Positions 1-11,045 of a stretch of 33,938 nucleotides of DNA are shown in pieces. The stretch covers positions 1-33,938 of the forward strand of contig CANJHO010000019.1 in NCBI GenBank assembly GCA_947474165.1, in the 5' to 3' direction. Below the pieces are notes generated by a model that worked only from the letters and a program-made list of their open reading frames with translations, was not told the DNA's origin and did not search any database. How positions within the stretch are numbered: the first letter of the stretch is position 1; the number at the start of each line of letters is the position of its first letter. Source of the DNA: Legionellaceae bacterium (GTDB taxonomy: Bacteria > Pseudomonadota > Gammaproteobacteria > Legionellales > Legionellaceae). The position numbers and the translations under genes are program-made.

Positions 1-78
1 CAGTATGTTGTGAATGAACAAGGCCTACCAATGTCCGTATTTGAAAACAAAAATAGAACATTCTCTATGGTTATTTAA
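1..78 (+). CDS. C-terminal tail of an unknown gene cut by the window edge
   Basis: An open frame runs from base 1 to a TAA at 76-78 and encodes 25 residues ending in FSMVI. It has no start within the window, so it can only be the end of a gene that begins upstream. The residues are not enough to assign a family. The 152 bases between this stop and the next gene hold no clear terminator. Confidence 0.35.
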   Translation, partial: QYVVNEQGLPMSVFENKNRTFSMVI

Positions 79-230
79 TTTTTCCGCTCCCTAACGGTCA
101 CGGTTCGGATTTCTGCGCATATATTGAGCCTTTAAATGCAATCGCCGTGGCCTGAAATCACAACGGGTTGTAATCCTTGAAACTCGCCATTATTATAGAG
201 GGCAATAAAACCAGTTAAAGGAGTAACAGG

Positions 231-947
231 GTGAAAATTAGGGCTCATTTAATGAATTGGCATGGTGTTTTTAGACACATTGATATCATGCTTGAAAATA
301 GATCGGCATCGCCCACCACTTACTATTATATTAATCAATGGGCAAAACCCGCTCTACGGTTTGAACGTCATCTTCAAGTCATTGCTGCATCAGAAGTCAT
401 TGAAGCCGATGCATCGGAGATCATCAATGCCTCAAGCTCGACCTATGTATTTGATATCGAAGCCTGTCCTCTGCAAATCGCTAATGCTTGGGTTGAGTAC
501 TATCACAACACAGCTGACAAAATATCCGACAATCATTGTGCCACTGCCGCTCAATGGTTTTTAAATACGTTTGCAGATATTCCCGAGCCGAGTCCCATTT
601 CATCCCCCATCAATCTCCATCAATTGGCATTAGGGCTCTTTATTTCAGGGTTTAGCCCAACAGGCATTAACTCGCCAGGACGGATCATGGACAATGCTAA
701 ATTTTATATAGAAGCCAGAAAAACCCCTGATCTAGCTCAACACTACGCCACCCTATTGTTGCAGGTATGCGCAACCCTTAGCAGGCTAACCTTAGCAGAC
801 AACTTAACGGGCCTTATCGAGGCATCAAGCTGCCTATCCCCGCTGAGCTGCACACCAACTCGGTTCGGTTTATTTAAATCTACCAATGTATTGGCCAGAA
901 AAGAACACTTGATGGAACTCAAAGAACCTTCAATGGCCATAACGTAG
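231..947 (+). CDS. Hypothetical protein, possible permuted papain-like (NlpC/P60-type) hydrolase
   Basis: This 238-residue protein starts at GTG 231, supported by an AAGGAG ribosome-binding site at 218-223 with 7-base spacing. No signal peptide or membrane segment is visible. An early RHIDIMLE stretch (His16) is followed much later by NHCATAAQWFL (Cys103), where a cysteine opens a helix. A histidine-bearing strand before a helix-capping cysteine is the order seen in circularly permuted papain-like amidases, including several Legionella effectors. That link is inference from motif order only. The residues after about 120 are proline- and serine-rich, then helical. It is a monocistronic plus-strand gene that converges on bamD. 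It could equally be an unrelated accessory protein. Confidence 0.6.
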   Translation: MKIRAHLMNWHGVFRHIDIMLENRSASPTTYYYINQWAKPALRFERHLQVIAASEVIEADASEIINASSSTYVFDIEACPLQIANAWVEYYHNTADKISDNHCATAAQWFLNTFADIPEPSPISSPINLHQLALGLFISGFSPTGINSPGRIMDNAKFYIEARKTPDLAQHYATLLLQVCATLSRLTLADNLTGLIEASSCLSPLSCTPTRFGLFKSTNVLARKEHLMELKEPSMAIT

Positions 948-984
948 TGAAACCTGGATTCAAATCATACGTGCAAACTCCAAA

Positions 985-1740
985 TTAAGGATGGGTATGA
1001 TAAGTCGCCTCGTAAACAGTTAAAGCATCTTCCGCGGCTTTTCTCAAACCCATCATCAAATTAGCTCGATAAACGATCGCCAAAGCAGGTTTTGCGCTGG
1101 GGGCTTGAGGGTAGGTTGTAATGAGATAATTCGCTCGCTCTGCTGCTGCCACATACATTTTTCGTTCATAGTAATAGTTGGATGTATTTAATTCCCGTTT
1201 TGCAAACACATTGCGTAAATAAATCATCCGCTGCAACGCATTGGCCTTATAACGACCATCAGGGAATTTTTGTACCAAGGTTGCAAAATCAGAATAGGCT
1301 TGAGATTGTGTTCCCGGATCACGCCATGACTCATCAATGGGTAACAAGTTAGCCATGGTGCCACGGGTTTGTTGAAAATCAGACAAGGCCTTCATGTAAT
1401 ACGCATACTCAACGCGCGTTGATCGGGGATACAAATGAATAAATTGATCAGAGGTTGCGGCCGCTGAGGGATATTCCCCTTTTTTATAATAAGCATAAAT
1501 CAAATCAATTTCAGCCTTTTCTGCATAATCATTGAAAGGATACATTGTTTCCAGGGCTTCCAAGCGTTTAATAGCGCCCGAATATTGTTTTTTAGCCATT
1601 TCTTTTTTGGCTTCAGTATATAATTGCTTCGCAGACATCCCTTCAAATGGATTATGATCATCGTCTTTACTCCACCAATTGTTACAAGCCGATAAACCCA
1701 ACAAAAGAACCAATACCAACATTAATTTAATTTGTTTCAT
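985..1740 (-). CDS. bamD: BamD, outer-membrane assembly lipoprotein
   Basis: BamD is the essential lipoprotein of the BAM complex; it binds BamA and inserts beta-barrel proteins into the outer membrane. The 251-residue product starts with a lipoprotein signal peptide whose lipobox LSAC puts the acylated cysteine at residue 19, followed by Asn-Asn. The mature part carries the YxxAKKEMAKKQYSGAIKRLE-type helices of tandem TPR repeats, with FNDYAEKAEIDLIYAYYKKGEYPSA and the typical IHLYPRS motif. Length matches the family (about 245). It is transcribed apart from kdsA, being separated by an oppositely oriented tRNA and a 14-bp inverted repeat. An AAGGTG-like ribosome-binding site lies just upstream of the ATG. 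Confidence 0.95.
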   Translation of the reverse strand: MKQIKLMLVLVLLLGLSACNNWWSKDDDHNPFEGMSAKQLYTEAKKEMAKKQYSGAIKRLEALETMYPFNDYAEKAEIDLIYAYYKKGEYPSAAATSDQFIHLYPRSTRVEYAYYMKALSDFQQTRGTMANLLPIDESWRDPGTQSQAYSDFATLVQKFPDGRYKANALQRMIYLRNVFAKRELNTSNYYYERKMYVAAAERANYLITTYPQAPSAKPALAIVYRANLMMGLRKAAEDALTVYEATYHTHP

Positions 1741-1765
1741 AACACACCTTATTTAAAAAAGAGCC

Positions 1766-1799
1766 TTAGTCATCGTTTCGTTAATGAAACGATGACTAA
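1766..1799. terminator. Perfect 14-bp inverted repeat upstream of bamD
   Basis: Arms at 1766-1779 and 1786-1799 (core GTCATCGTTTC) are perfectly complementary around a 6-base loop. Read on the minus strand the hairpin is followed after five bases by a run of six T, which resembles an intrinsic terminator for transcripts coming from the kdsA side. It ends only about 26 bases before the bamD ATG, so it may instead act as an attenuator or an mRNA-end structure of the bamD leader. On the plus strand it precedes the tRNA. Confidence 0.45.
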
Positions 1800-1849
1800 A
1801 ACAAAAAAACCATTTGCAAACAACATTGTGTTGAGATAATATCTCGCAC

Positions 1850-1937
1850 GGAGAGATGGCAGAGCGGTCGAATGCGGCGGTCTTGAAAACCGTTGAAGGG
1901 TAACCTTCCCAGGGTTCGAATCCCTGTCTCTCCGCCA
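1850..1937 (+). tRNA. tRNA-Ser(UGA)
   Basis: This is an 88-base type-II tRNA. The acceptor stem GGAGAGA pairs with TCTCTCC at 1927-1933, followed by discriminator G and an encoded CCA at 1935-1937. The anticodon loop CTTGAAA has anticodon TGA at 1884-1886, which reads UCA codons. A long variable arm and the GGTTCGAATCC T-arm fit serine. It lies on the strand opposite to its neighbours kdsA and bamD. Confidence 0.97.
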
Positions 1938-1955
1938 ACCCACCCTCATTAAACA

Positions 1956-4420
<2,465 letters not shown>

Positions 4421-4891
4421 TTACACCAATTTTTTTAAAATAGCGACCATAGAAAGCGCACAGTCTACTGCCTCTACGCCCTTATGGCCATGATTACCAC
4501 CCAAACGATCCCAGGCTTGTGCTTCATTTTCAGTGGTGAGCACATTTAAAATAACCGGGATATCAAAATCCAAAGAAACGCGTAAACAACCTTCCGTGAC
4601 CCGCTGACAGACCGACTCATAATGCGTTGTTTCACCGCGTACCACAGCACCTAAGGCAATGATTGCCGCATATTTATTTTTTTTCGCCAAACACTGCGCA
4701 AGCAAGGGAATTTCACCCGCACCCGGCACTTCAACCACCGTAATGTCATCGTCCGTAAAGCCCAAGGTCCTTAACCGTTGCAAAGCCCCTTTTTCTAATT
4801 CATGACTAATCTCTGCGTTAAACCGACTAACAACCAAAGCAATTGGAAAAGGGGCTTTTATATCACCCGGCTCAACTTTAATGTACTGCAT
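4421..4891 (-). CDS. ribH: RibH, 6,7-dimethyl-8-ribityllumazine synthase
   Basis: RibH joins the ribitylaminopyrimidine with 3,4-dihydroxy-2-butanone 4-phosphate to form lumazine, the penultimate step of riboflavin synthesis. From the ATG at 4891, preceded by an AGGGG site at 6-base spacing, the protein has 156 residues, the normal length; an upstream in-frame TTG at 4897 is less likely. Visible motifs are VVSRFNAEIS, VPGAGEIPL, the ALGAVVRGETTHYE loop with the catalytic histidine, and the substrate-binding GVLTTEN-like VLTTENEAQA. It lies between ribBA and pyrG on the same strand. Confidence 0.96.
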   Translation of the reverse strand: MQYIKVEPGDIKAPFPIALVVSRFNAEISHELEKGALQRLRTLGFTDDDITVVEVPGAGEIPLLAQCLAKKNKYAAIIALGAVVRGETTHYESVCQRVTEGCLRVSLDFDIPVILNVLTTENEAQAWDRLGGNHGHKGVEAVDCALSMVAILKKLV

Positions 4892-4900
4892 GCCCAACCC

Positions 4901-6112
4901 CTATTCTATGGCCAATAGATGGCCCAATTTTTCTTGTTTTGTCTTTAAGTAAGCACGATTTTCATCCGTAGGCAGAATCGTCAATGGAATGCGTGCAGTC
5001 ACTTGAATGCCATAATGGCCCATGGCCTCAACCTTGGAGGGATTGTTGGTTAATAAGCGAATTTTTTCAATACCCATGTGTTTTAAAATTTGAAATGCAA
5101 CAGCATAATTACGATCATCGACTGGCAATCCGAGTTTCACATTGGCCTCCACCGTGTCATACCCTTCATCTTGCAATGCATACGCTTTTAATTTATTGGC
5201 CAAGCCTACCCCGCGGCCTTCCTGCCGAAGATAAATCAAAACCCCGCCTTCAGCCGCAATCAATGCCATTGACTGCTCCAACTGTGAGCCACAATCACAT
5301 TTGCACGATCCAAAAACATCGCCTGTAATGCACTCGGAATGAATCCGCACCAAGGGGGCCTGATGAGGAATAAGAGCCGCTTTAGTTAAAGTAAAATGTT
5401 CAGCTGTATCTATCTGATTACTATAAACAGTCATGCTAAAATCACCTCGGTCCTTCAAGGGGACAGATGAGGTGGCAATGGCCTCAATTAAGGTCTCATG
5501 TCTTATGCGGTATTCAATTAAATCTTTAATCGTCACCATGGGAATATCATATTGCTTCGAAAATAAAGCCAGCTCATCCCGACGGCTCATGGTGCCATCT
5601 TCACTAATGATTTCACAGATAACAGCCGCAGGCCGAAGCCCTGCTAAACGCATCAAATCGACACTGCCTTCAGTCTGCCCAGGCCGCTTGAGCACGCCGC
5701 CGGCCTTCGCACGCAAAGGAAACATATGCCCTGGTGAAATAATATCAGCAGGACCGCTCTTTTCATCAATAGCAACCTGAATGGTTCGTGCGCGATCGCG
5801 TGCTGAAATGCCTGTGGAAATACCTGAGGCCGCCTCAATGGAGACGGTAAATGCCGTTCCAAATCGTGACCGATTCGTATTCACCATCATCGATAGCCCT
5901 AATTGATCAATCAGGCGCTCCTCCATCGGTAAACAAATCAAACCCCGCCCAAATCGCGACATAAAATTAATGGCATCTGCCGTAGCATATGCCGCTGCAA
6001 TGACGAGATCCCCTTCATTTTCACGATCCTCATCATCCACCAATATCACCATGCGACCCGCTTGTAACTCGACGATGGCTTGTTCTATGCTGGCAAAAAG
6101 ATATGTCATCAT
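4901..6112 (-). CDS. ribBA: RibBA, bifunctional DHBP synthase / GTP cyclohydrolase II
   Basis: This fused enzyme supplies both precursors of lumazine: the N-terminal half makes 3,4-dihydroxy-2-butanone 4-phosphate from ribulose 5-phosphate, and the C-terminal half opens GTP. The 403-residue product shows the DHBP metal-binding loop DDEDRENEGDL at 26-36, FMSRFGRGLIC, and GHMFPLRAKAGGV near 128-140. The cyclohydrolase half has the zinc cysteines Cys261, Cys272 and Cys274 in SECITGDVFGSCKCDCGS and the catalytic RQEGRGVGL. Both halves therefore look active. The ATG at 6112 overlaps the ribE TGA (ATGA); a second ATG follows directly at 6109. Confidence 0.96.
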   Translation of the reverse strand: MMTYLFASIEQAIVELQAGRMVILVDDEDRENEGDLVIAAAYATADAINFMSRFGRGLICLPMEERLIDQLGLSMMVNTNRSRFGTAFTVSIEAASGISTGISARDRARTIQVAIDEKSGPADIISPGHMFPLRAKAGGVLKRPGQTEGSVDLMRLAGLRPAAVICEIISEDGTMSRRDELALFSKQYDIPMVTIKDLIEYRIRHETLIEAIATSSVPLKDRGDFSMTVYSNQIDTAEHFTLTKAALIPHQAPLVRIHSECITGDVFGSCKCDCGSQLEQSMALIAAEGGVLIYLRQEGRGVGLANKLKAYALQDEGYDTVEANVKLGLPVDDRNYAVAFQILKHMGIEKIRLLTNNPSKVEAMGHYGIQVTARIPLTILPTDENRAYLKTKQEKLGHLLAIE

Positions 6113-6711
6113 TTATTTAACCTCATTAACTCTAATTGGTGCACAACCAGTCGGGTTAAATAATCAAACTCGACATTCATGCGCTCTCCAACTTGCAACT
6201 GACCCAGCGTTGTGACAGCCAAGGTATGCGGTACAAGCATGACTTTAATACAACCTTCTACGACCTCATTAATGGTTAAACTAACCCCATTTAATGTGAT
6301 ACTTCCTTTGGGCAAAAGATAAGCCTCAGCCGGTGTAAGAAAGTCTCCCACGGCCATTTCAATATAATCACCTACCGGGGTCAGCGACATTAAACACGCG
6401 CTTGTGTCAACATGACCACTCACATAATGTCCACCCAAACGCGAGCTGGCTAACAAAGCGCGCTCAATATTAACAGAATTACCGATCATTAGGGTGCCAA
6501 GTGTTGATAATTTAAGTGTTTCTGGTGAAATATCAAAGGCTAAATGCTCGGATGGATCTGGCACATACGTCAAACAAACGCCATTCACAGCAATACTCTC
6601 GCCTGGCTGCAAGACCTCATCAAATGGTGAACGAATCAACAAACGATTCGACACATCACCACAGTGATTCAAAAGAACCTCTCCTTGTTGCTCAATTAAA
6701 CCGGTAAACAT
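6109..6711 (-). CDS. ribE: RibE, riboflavin synthase alpha subunit
   Basis: Riboflavin synthase dismutates two lumazine molecules to riboflavin and the pyrimidine precursor. The 200-residue protein starts MFTGLIEQQGEV, the hallmark of the family, and consists of two homologous barrel repeats. The first has SIAVNGVCLTYV and RLGGHYVSGHVD, and the second has GSITLNGVSLTINEV and MLVPHTLAVTTLG. Its ATG shares one base with the ribD stop (TGATG) and its stop overlaps ribBA, so the operon is translated in a coupled fashion. Confidence 0.96.
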   Translation of the reverse strand: MFTGLIEQQGEVLLNHCGDVSNRLLIRSPFDEVLQPGESIAVNGVCLTYVPDPSEHLAFDISPETLKLSTLGTLMIGNSVNIERALLASSRLGGHYVSGHVDTSACLMSLTPVGDYIEMAVGDFLTPAEAYLLPKGSITLNGVSLTINEVVEGCIKVMLVPHTLAVTTLGQLQVGERMNVEFDYLTRLVVHQLELMRLNK

Positions 6712-7769
6712 CAGCGTTCCTCCCAGGCGAGTGATGCTAGCACATTATCACCCATTGGTTGCCACCTTAGTTGACTGGCATGATTAAAAATATCTGCCTG
6801 ATGATAGGCTGAAACAGCTTTATTGCCTAAAACGGCCGAAGAGATATAAATATAAGTTTGATTAACCAATCCTGCCTGATGCAACGCACTAAACAACACC
6901 CCGCCCGCCTCGACCCAAACATCGTGATAGCCCAAGCCCCCCAAATGCTGAATAATCACATCAAGCCTTAGCTTATCGCCCTTGGTGGGCATGGGATAAT
7001 AAGTACAATGATCCAATTCAACGGGCGGGTTATGACGTTCATCATAATAAATATGGCAATGCGACGCCGTTTTCAAAAGGCTGGCTTCAGAGTTTAAGGT
7101 GAGATGCGCATCCAGAATCGCCACAGGCTTCGCCACCTCATCCTGATTCAAACGCGCGGTTAAGCGAGGATTGTCTTGGTTAACGGTGCGTGCTGAGGTG
7201 AGGATGAGATCGCTATGAAGGCGCTGAAGATGTGTAAATTTAGCGCATTCGGCATTGGAGATCTCAACCCGTACACCCCCTGGTCCTGCAATTTTCCCAT
7301 CCATTGATTGGGCTATTTTAGCGGTGACCCAAGGTTGATGGGTAGCGGTCCAATGTTGATAACTTTGATAAAACGCATCAATCGCCGCCAATGGCCAATG
7401 AATCACCTCAACGCCTTTTTCAGCCAGTAATTCCGGGGTATTATTGGCCATGACGGCAGGGTTTGGATCTTTATAGCCATAGACCACCCGTAAAATACCG
7501 TAATCAATAATTGCATCAATACAAGGCGGGGTTTTTCCCCAATGGTTGCAAGGCTCTAGGGTGACATAAAGGGTAATATCTGATAAATTTTTAGGAAGTT
7601 CAGCCAATAACAATGATTCTGCATGGGGGGTACCCGCGCCACGATGCCATGTCTGTGCTATAATCTGTCCATTGTGTACGGCAACCGCACCAACGCTGGG
7701 ATTAGGCGCACAACTCCCACGACCTAACCAAGCTTGGTCTAAGGCTGCCAACAAAAACTGTTCGTGCAT
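6711..7769 (-). CDS. ribD: RibD, bifunctional pyrimidine deaminase / reductase
   Basis: RibD carries out the second and third steps from GTP: deamination of the pyrimidine and NADPH-dependent reduction of the ribosyl side chain. The 352-residue protein has the zinc deaminase motif HAE at 49-51 with Cys74 and Cys83 in EPCNHWGKTPPC. The reductase half begins at about residue 143 with PWVTAKIAQSMDGKIA and includes VNQDNPRLTAR. It is the first gene of the operon. A ribosome-binding site AAGGG lies 10 bases before the ATG. Only about 60 bases separate it from the divergent bepA, too few for an FMN riboswitch. Confidence 0.95.
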   Translation of the reverse strand: MHEQFLLAALDQAWLGRGSCAPNPSVGAVAVHNGQIIAQTWHRGAGTPHAESLLLAELPKNLSDITLYVTLEPCNHWGKTPPCIDAIIDYGILRVVYGYKDPNPAVMANNTPELLAEKGVEVIHWPLAAIDAFYQSYQHWTATHQPWVTAKIAQSMDGKIAGPGGVRVEISNAECAKFTHLQRLHSDLILTSARTVNQDNPRLTARLNQDEVAKPVAILDAHLTLNSEASLLKTASHCHIYYDERHNPPVELDHCTYYPMPTKGDKLRLDVIIQHLGGLGYHDVWVEAGGVLFSALHQAGLVNQTYIYISSAVLGNKAVSAYHQADIFNHASQLRWQPMGDNVLASLAWEER

Positions 7770-7831
7770 AGTTCAATCACCCTTGAAACGTGTACATATG
7801 ATAACAAATTATTCAATTTTTGAGTAGCCCA

Positions 7832-9235
7832 ATGACCTTATTTCGATTAATGTCTGTTATGACCACGAGACTTCTACTCAGTTTCTTATTGATCATTCCA
7901 TACAATACATGGGCCTACACACCCTATTCTACAAAGGAATTGGAACAATTAGAGAAGGAGTTTGTTGAGCAGATCAATCAATCAAACAGTGTTATCCGCA
8001 ATCCATTAGCCAACCAGTACATCAATCACCTGGGGAAAATTTTAGCACGCAACAGCGGACTACCCCAACCCTATTTTTTTATTGTGAATTCTAATGAAAT
8101 CAACGCGTTTGCAGGGCCTGGTGGCTATATTGGTGTTAATTCACAACTGATTCTTGCCACCGCCAATGAAAGTGAGTTAGCCGCAGTAATGGCCCATGAA
8201 ATGGCCCACGTGCGCTTACACCATCTTTATCAAATGATTGAACATCAAAAACAAATGCGAATACCAATGCTTGCGAGCATGTTGGCATCGCTTGCCCTAG
8301 GGATTGTCAACCCGGTACTGGGCAGTGGCGCTTTAATGGCCTCTCTTTCAGGTTTTGCACAAGACAATATCAATTTTGTGCGCTCAAATGAAAAACAAGC
8401 GGATAGCATTGGGATAGATATGCTGATCAAATCAGGCCTTGATCCCCGCGGCATGGCCGCTTTTTTTAAGAAAATGCAGCAAAGTGCGAGATATTATTAC
8501 ACAGCAAACACACCGGCCATCTTGCGCTCTCACCCATTGGATGAGGACAGAATTGCCGAAGCTGAAAATCGTAGCCTACATTTGGGTATAAAAACCCCTG
8601 TGGATACCCTCGACTACCATCTTTTTAAAGAATTAATACGCGCAAGCGTCATGACCGACAGTAAGCAACTGATTGATTATTACCGACAACTTTGTCATCG
8701 CTTTAATAATTCTGTGGCTTGCGAATATGGCAATGTGCTCGCCTTAATGAATATCAATCAATACCCACAAGCTGAAGCACGCATGAGTCCACTGCTTCAA
8801 CAAAACCCCGACAATTTATATTTCACAATCACCATGGCCCGCGTGGAGATTGGAGAAAAAAAATATGATTTGGCTATTAATCGGCTACGAGAACTGCAAA
8901 AAAATTACCCCGATAACTATGCCGCCCTGATTAGTTATGCACAAATTCTAATCGATGCCAATCAACCAGGACCTGCTGCAAAAATCCTACTTGAGGGCAC
9001 ACGACTGTTCAATCGTGACTTACCCATGTGCCAACAACTGGCGCGGGCTGAAGCGGCCAATCATCACAAAAGCTATGCCTACTTCATAGAGGCCCAATGC
9101 AACTTATTACAAGGACAAAAAAAGGCCGCCATCAGCCGATTAAAAACCGCAAAAAATCTAGCCCAACAGGATCACATGCTGCAAGCACGCATTGATGCAA
9201 AAATGGATGAAGTGAAGTATCTATTGGAGAAATAG
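7832..9235 (+). CDS. bepA: BepA-like periplasmic M48 metalloprotease with TPR tail
   Basis: BepA is a periplasmic zinc protease and chaperone that helps LptD mature and degrades stalled outer-membrane proteins. From the ATG at 7832 (GAG seven bases upstream; an in-frame TTG at 7820 is a weaker start) the protein has 467 residues. Residues up to about 28 form a signal peptide ending NTWA. The zinc motif HEMAH lies at 122-126 and the third ligand in SNEKQADSIG (Glu187). The M48 domain ends near residue 250. The rest is helical TPR-like repeats, for example NPDNLYFTITMARVEIGEKKYDLAINRL. Size and architecture match BepA (about 487 residues) rather than the short LoiP. Confidence 0.9.
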   Translation: MTLFRLMSVMTTRLLLSFLLIIPYNTWAYTPYSTKELEQLEKEFVEQINQSNSVIRNPLANQYINHLGKILARNSGLPQPYFFIVNSNEINAFAGPGGYIGVNSQLILATANESELAAVMAHEMAHVRLHHLYQMIEHQKQMRIPMLASMLASLALGIVNPVLGSGALMASLSGFAQDNINFVRSNEKQADSIGIDMLIKSGLDPRGMAAFFKKMQQSARYYYTANTPAILRSHPLDEDRIAEAENRSLHLGIKTPVDTLDYHLFKELIRASVMTDSKQLIDYYRQLCHRFNNSVACEYGNVLALMNINQYPQAEARMSPLLQQNPDNLYFTITMARVEIGEKKYDLAINRLRELQKNYPDNYAALISYAQILIDANQPGPAAKILLEGTRLFNRDLPMCQQLARAEAANHHKSYAYFIEAQCNLLQGQKKAAISRLKTAKNLAQQDHMLQARIDAKMDEVKYLLEK

Positions 9236-9239
9236 CCCA

Positions 9240-9551
9240 TTAAAACAGCACGCCGACCCTATCGATATGATCGAGCAACGCTTGATTATCTATTTGATGC
9301 CGCAGTGATAAATCAATATTCCAAGGCAATAATAAATCATCAATTTGATTTTCGATAATGGATAATTCTGTTAATCCCAGCGAGGGGCCATCGATACATA
9401 AATCAATATCCGAACCTTGCCTATAAGTCCCTTTTGCACGAGAACCATATAAAATAACGCGATCAATCTGAGGATAGGCTTTAAATATGTTTTTTAAGGC
9501 CTTAATGGCATTTAAAGGCAGTCCATACTTATCCGCTGTGGGTTTATTCAT
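9240..9551 (-). CDS. mntA: MntA-type nucleotidyltransferase antitoxin
   Basis: This 103-residue minimal nucleotidyltransferase has the polymerase-beta signature [15 protein letters not shown], a GSX10DXD motif with Gly36-Ser37 and Asp48/Asp50, plus a third acidic residue at Asp80 in WNIDLSL. In the HEPN/MNT systems studied so far, this enzyme neutralises its partner by attaching AMP to a tyrosine. Its start overlaps the hepT stop by eight bases, the usual toxin-first arrangement. It faces bepA tail to tail with a four-base gap and no terminator between them. Confidence 0.88.
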   Translation of the reverse strand: MNKPTADKYGLPLNAIKALKNIFKAYPQIDRVILYGSRAKGTYRQGSDIDLCIDGPSLGLTELSIIENQIDDLLLPWNIDLSLRHQIDNQALLDHIDRVGVLF

Positions 9552-9963
9552 TGTGCTTCAACGCGTCCATTCTCTTTAAAAATGCTTGAAATGAAGGGGT
9601 ATAACGTTCAACGATTTGATTAACAATCGCATCAGCAACAACCTGGTTATAAGTATGTGAGCTTTGATTGCGGCTTTTAATCATTTCCATCCAAACCTCA
9701 CCCTGCTCAATCACGCCTTGATGAAAGGCCTCGCGCGTTGCATCCCTTGATCCAGTAATATTAGAATGACCTTGGAAAAAAAAATAATCTTTCATCACGT
9801 TCCAAGCCAACTCATGGGTAAACTCAAAAGCCTGAATAAGTCCTTGTTTTTCAAGATCAGTGAGGGGTCTAGTTTTCAAAAGGGCGACCCCTGAGGCTAA
9901 TTGGTGTAAGGCTTTAGTATAATTAGCCAATCGTTGGTGCCAACGTATATCACTGTTTGTCAT
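9544..9963 (-). CDS. hepT: HepT-type HEPN toxin (HI0074-like nucleotidyltransferase partner)
   Basis: This is a 139-residue all-helical HEPN protein of the class once annotated as nucleotidyltransferase substrate-binding protein (HI0074 family). It keeps the RNase and AMPylation motif RX4HXY intact: Arg98, His103 and Tyr105 in [10 protein letters not shown]. Other family marks are [17 protein letters not shown] at about 45-61 and [10 protein letters not shown] at about 71-80. In characterised pairs the toxin is an RNase whose motif tyrosine is AMPylated by MntA. Here both active sites look whole, so a working toxin-antitoxin module is likely. It starts 12 bases after the corA stop, on the same strand, and may be cotranscribed with it. 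Confidence 0.88.
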   Translation of the reverse strand: MTNSDIRWHQRLANYTKALHQLASGVALLKTRPLTDLEKQGLIQAFEFTHELAWNVMKDYFFFQGHSNITGSRDATREAFHQGVIEQGEVWMEMIKSRNQSSHTYNQVVADAIVNQIVERYTPSFQAFLKRMDALKHNE

Positions 9964-9975
9964 TGTAAAGTCCTA

Positions 9976-10947
9976 TTATAACCATTTTTTAATTTTAAAA
10001 TATTTATACGGCAACCAACCTGATAAGCACATCAATAAGATAGACAACGGGTAGCCAAAGTGCCAATTTAACTCAGGAATGGCATGAAAATTCATGCCGT
10101 AAATGCTTGCGATCAGGGTGGGGGGAAGAAAAATAACAGCGGCAATGGAAAAAATTTTAATAATATTGTTTTGCTCAATATTCACCATCCCCAAGGTGGC
10201 ATCGAGTAGAAAATTAACTTTAGAGGTTAGAAACTTAACTTGATCCCTTAAAGCCAGGATATCTTTGGTTAAGGTCATTAATCTGGATTGTAAGTCCTCA
10301 TCAAATTTTGAGGCAATCACTTGTCCAAAAAATCCATTCAATCGATTAAAGCTTACCAAACTTTCCCAAGCTTTTGCATTCAAATCACCATTTGATCCGA
10401 GCGCTTGTAAAAGTTGTTTATAATCCAGTTTAATTTTTTCTGCGGATTGGGTTCTGAAAATGGTTTGGGAATAATCATCTAAGGAGCGACCCACGCGTTC
10501 TGAGATATCGGCTAGCCTATCCACCGTCACCTCCAGCAGTGCAACGATTAAATGGGCCCCGTGATGGCAGTCAACCGGGATTTTAGGTAAGAGTGCGATA
10601 AACAAGGCAAAGGACTGGGGCTCTATAAAACGCACCGTGATGAGTTTATCCTCTTTTAAAATCAGGGTGATCGCATCACTTTTAGGCTCAGGCGAGGTTG
10701 ATTTGGAAATCACAGTCGCTGTTAAAAAAAAGGTTCCATTTTCTTTATAAAGACGACTAGAGGGCTCAATGCCTTGCATTTCCTCACGTGAACGAATGTC
10801 TAGATCCAACATTTGTTCAATCAGTTTCTCTTCTTCTTTGGTCGGATGCAGCAAATCAATCCAAACGGCCTCATGAAGCAAGGATTGATTATTAGCGGTG
10901 ATTTTTTCTGGCATAAGCCGGCCTTGGCTTAGGTAGGCAGTAATCAT
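9976..10947 (-). CDS. corA: CorA-like magnesium/cobalt transport protein
   Basis: CorA proteins are pentameric inner-membrane Mg2+ channels. From the ATG at 10947 (GAG five bases upstream; an in-frame GTG lies at 10953) the product has 323 residues. The long cytoplasmic domain includes LEVTVDRLADISERVGRSLDDYSQTIF and the stalk helix. It is followed by the first membrane helix IFSIAAVIFLPPTLIASIYGMNF, whose Gly284-Met-Asn is the selectivity GMN motif, and by the second helix YPLSILLMCLSGWLPYKYF with a basic C-terminus KIKKW. Length is close to E. coli CorA (316). Confidence 0.93.
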   Translation of the reverse strand: MITAYLSQGRLMPEKITANNQSLLHEAVWIDLLHPTKEEEKLIEQMLDLDIRSREEMQGIEPSSRLYKENGTFFLTATVISKSTSPEPKSDAITLILKEDKLITVRFIEPQSFALFIALLPKIPVDCHHGAHLIVALLEVTVDRLADISERVGRSLDDYSQTIFRTQSAEKIKLDYKQLLQALGSNGDLNAKAWESLVSFNRLNGFFGQVIASKFDEDLQSRLMTLTKDILALRDQVKFLTSKVNFLLDATLGMVNIEQNNIIKIFSIAAVIFLPPTLIASIYGMNFHAIPELNWHFGYPLSILLMCLSGWLPYKYFKIKKWL

Positions 10948-10998
10948 CAGCACTCAATATAAAATTCACGATTAGAATATTGTGCGCTACCTTTAATG

Positions 10999-11023
10999 AA
11001 AGGGCAACGCAAGGCCACCCTTT
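10999..11023. terminator. Hairpin between corA and the small exported protein gene
   Basis: AAAGGG at 10999-11004 pairs with CCCTTT at 11018-11023. On the minus strand the stem extends to ten pairs through G-U wobbles around a five-base loop. It lies just after the stop of the 112-residue gene, where a terminator would sit, but no T-run follows. The call is tentative. Confidence 0.3.
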
Positions 11024-11045
11024 AAAGCGTATCGAAATAACAATA

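Noticed and set aside
7770-7831. FMN riboswitch before ribD
   Set aside because: The gap to bepA is about 60 bases and lacks the conserved RFN-element stems.
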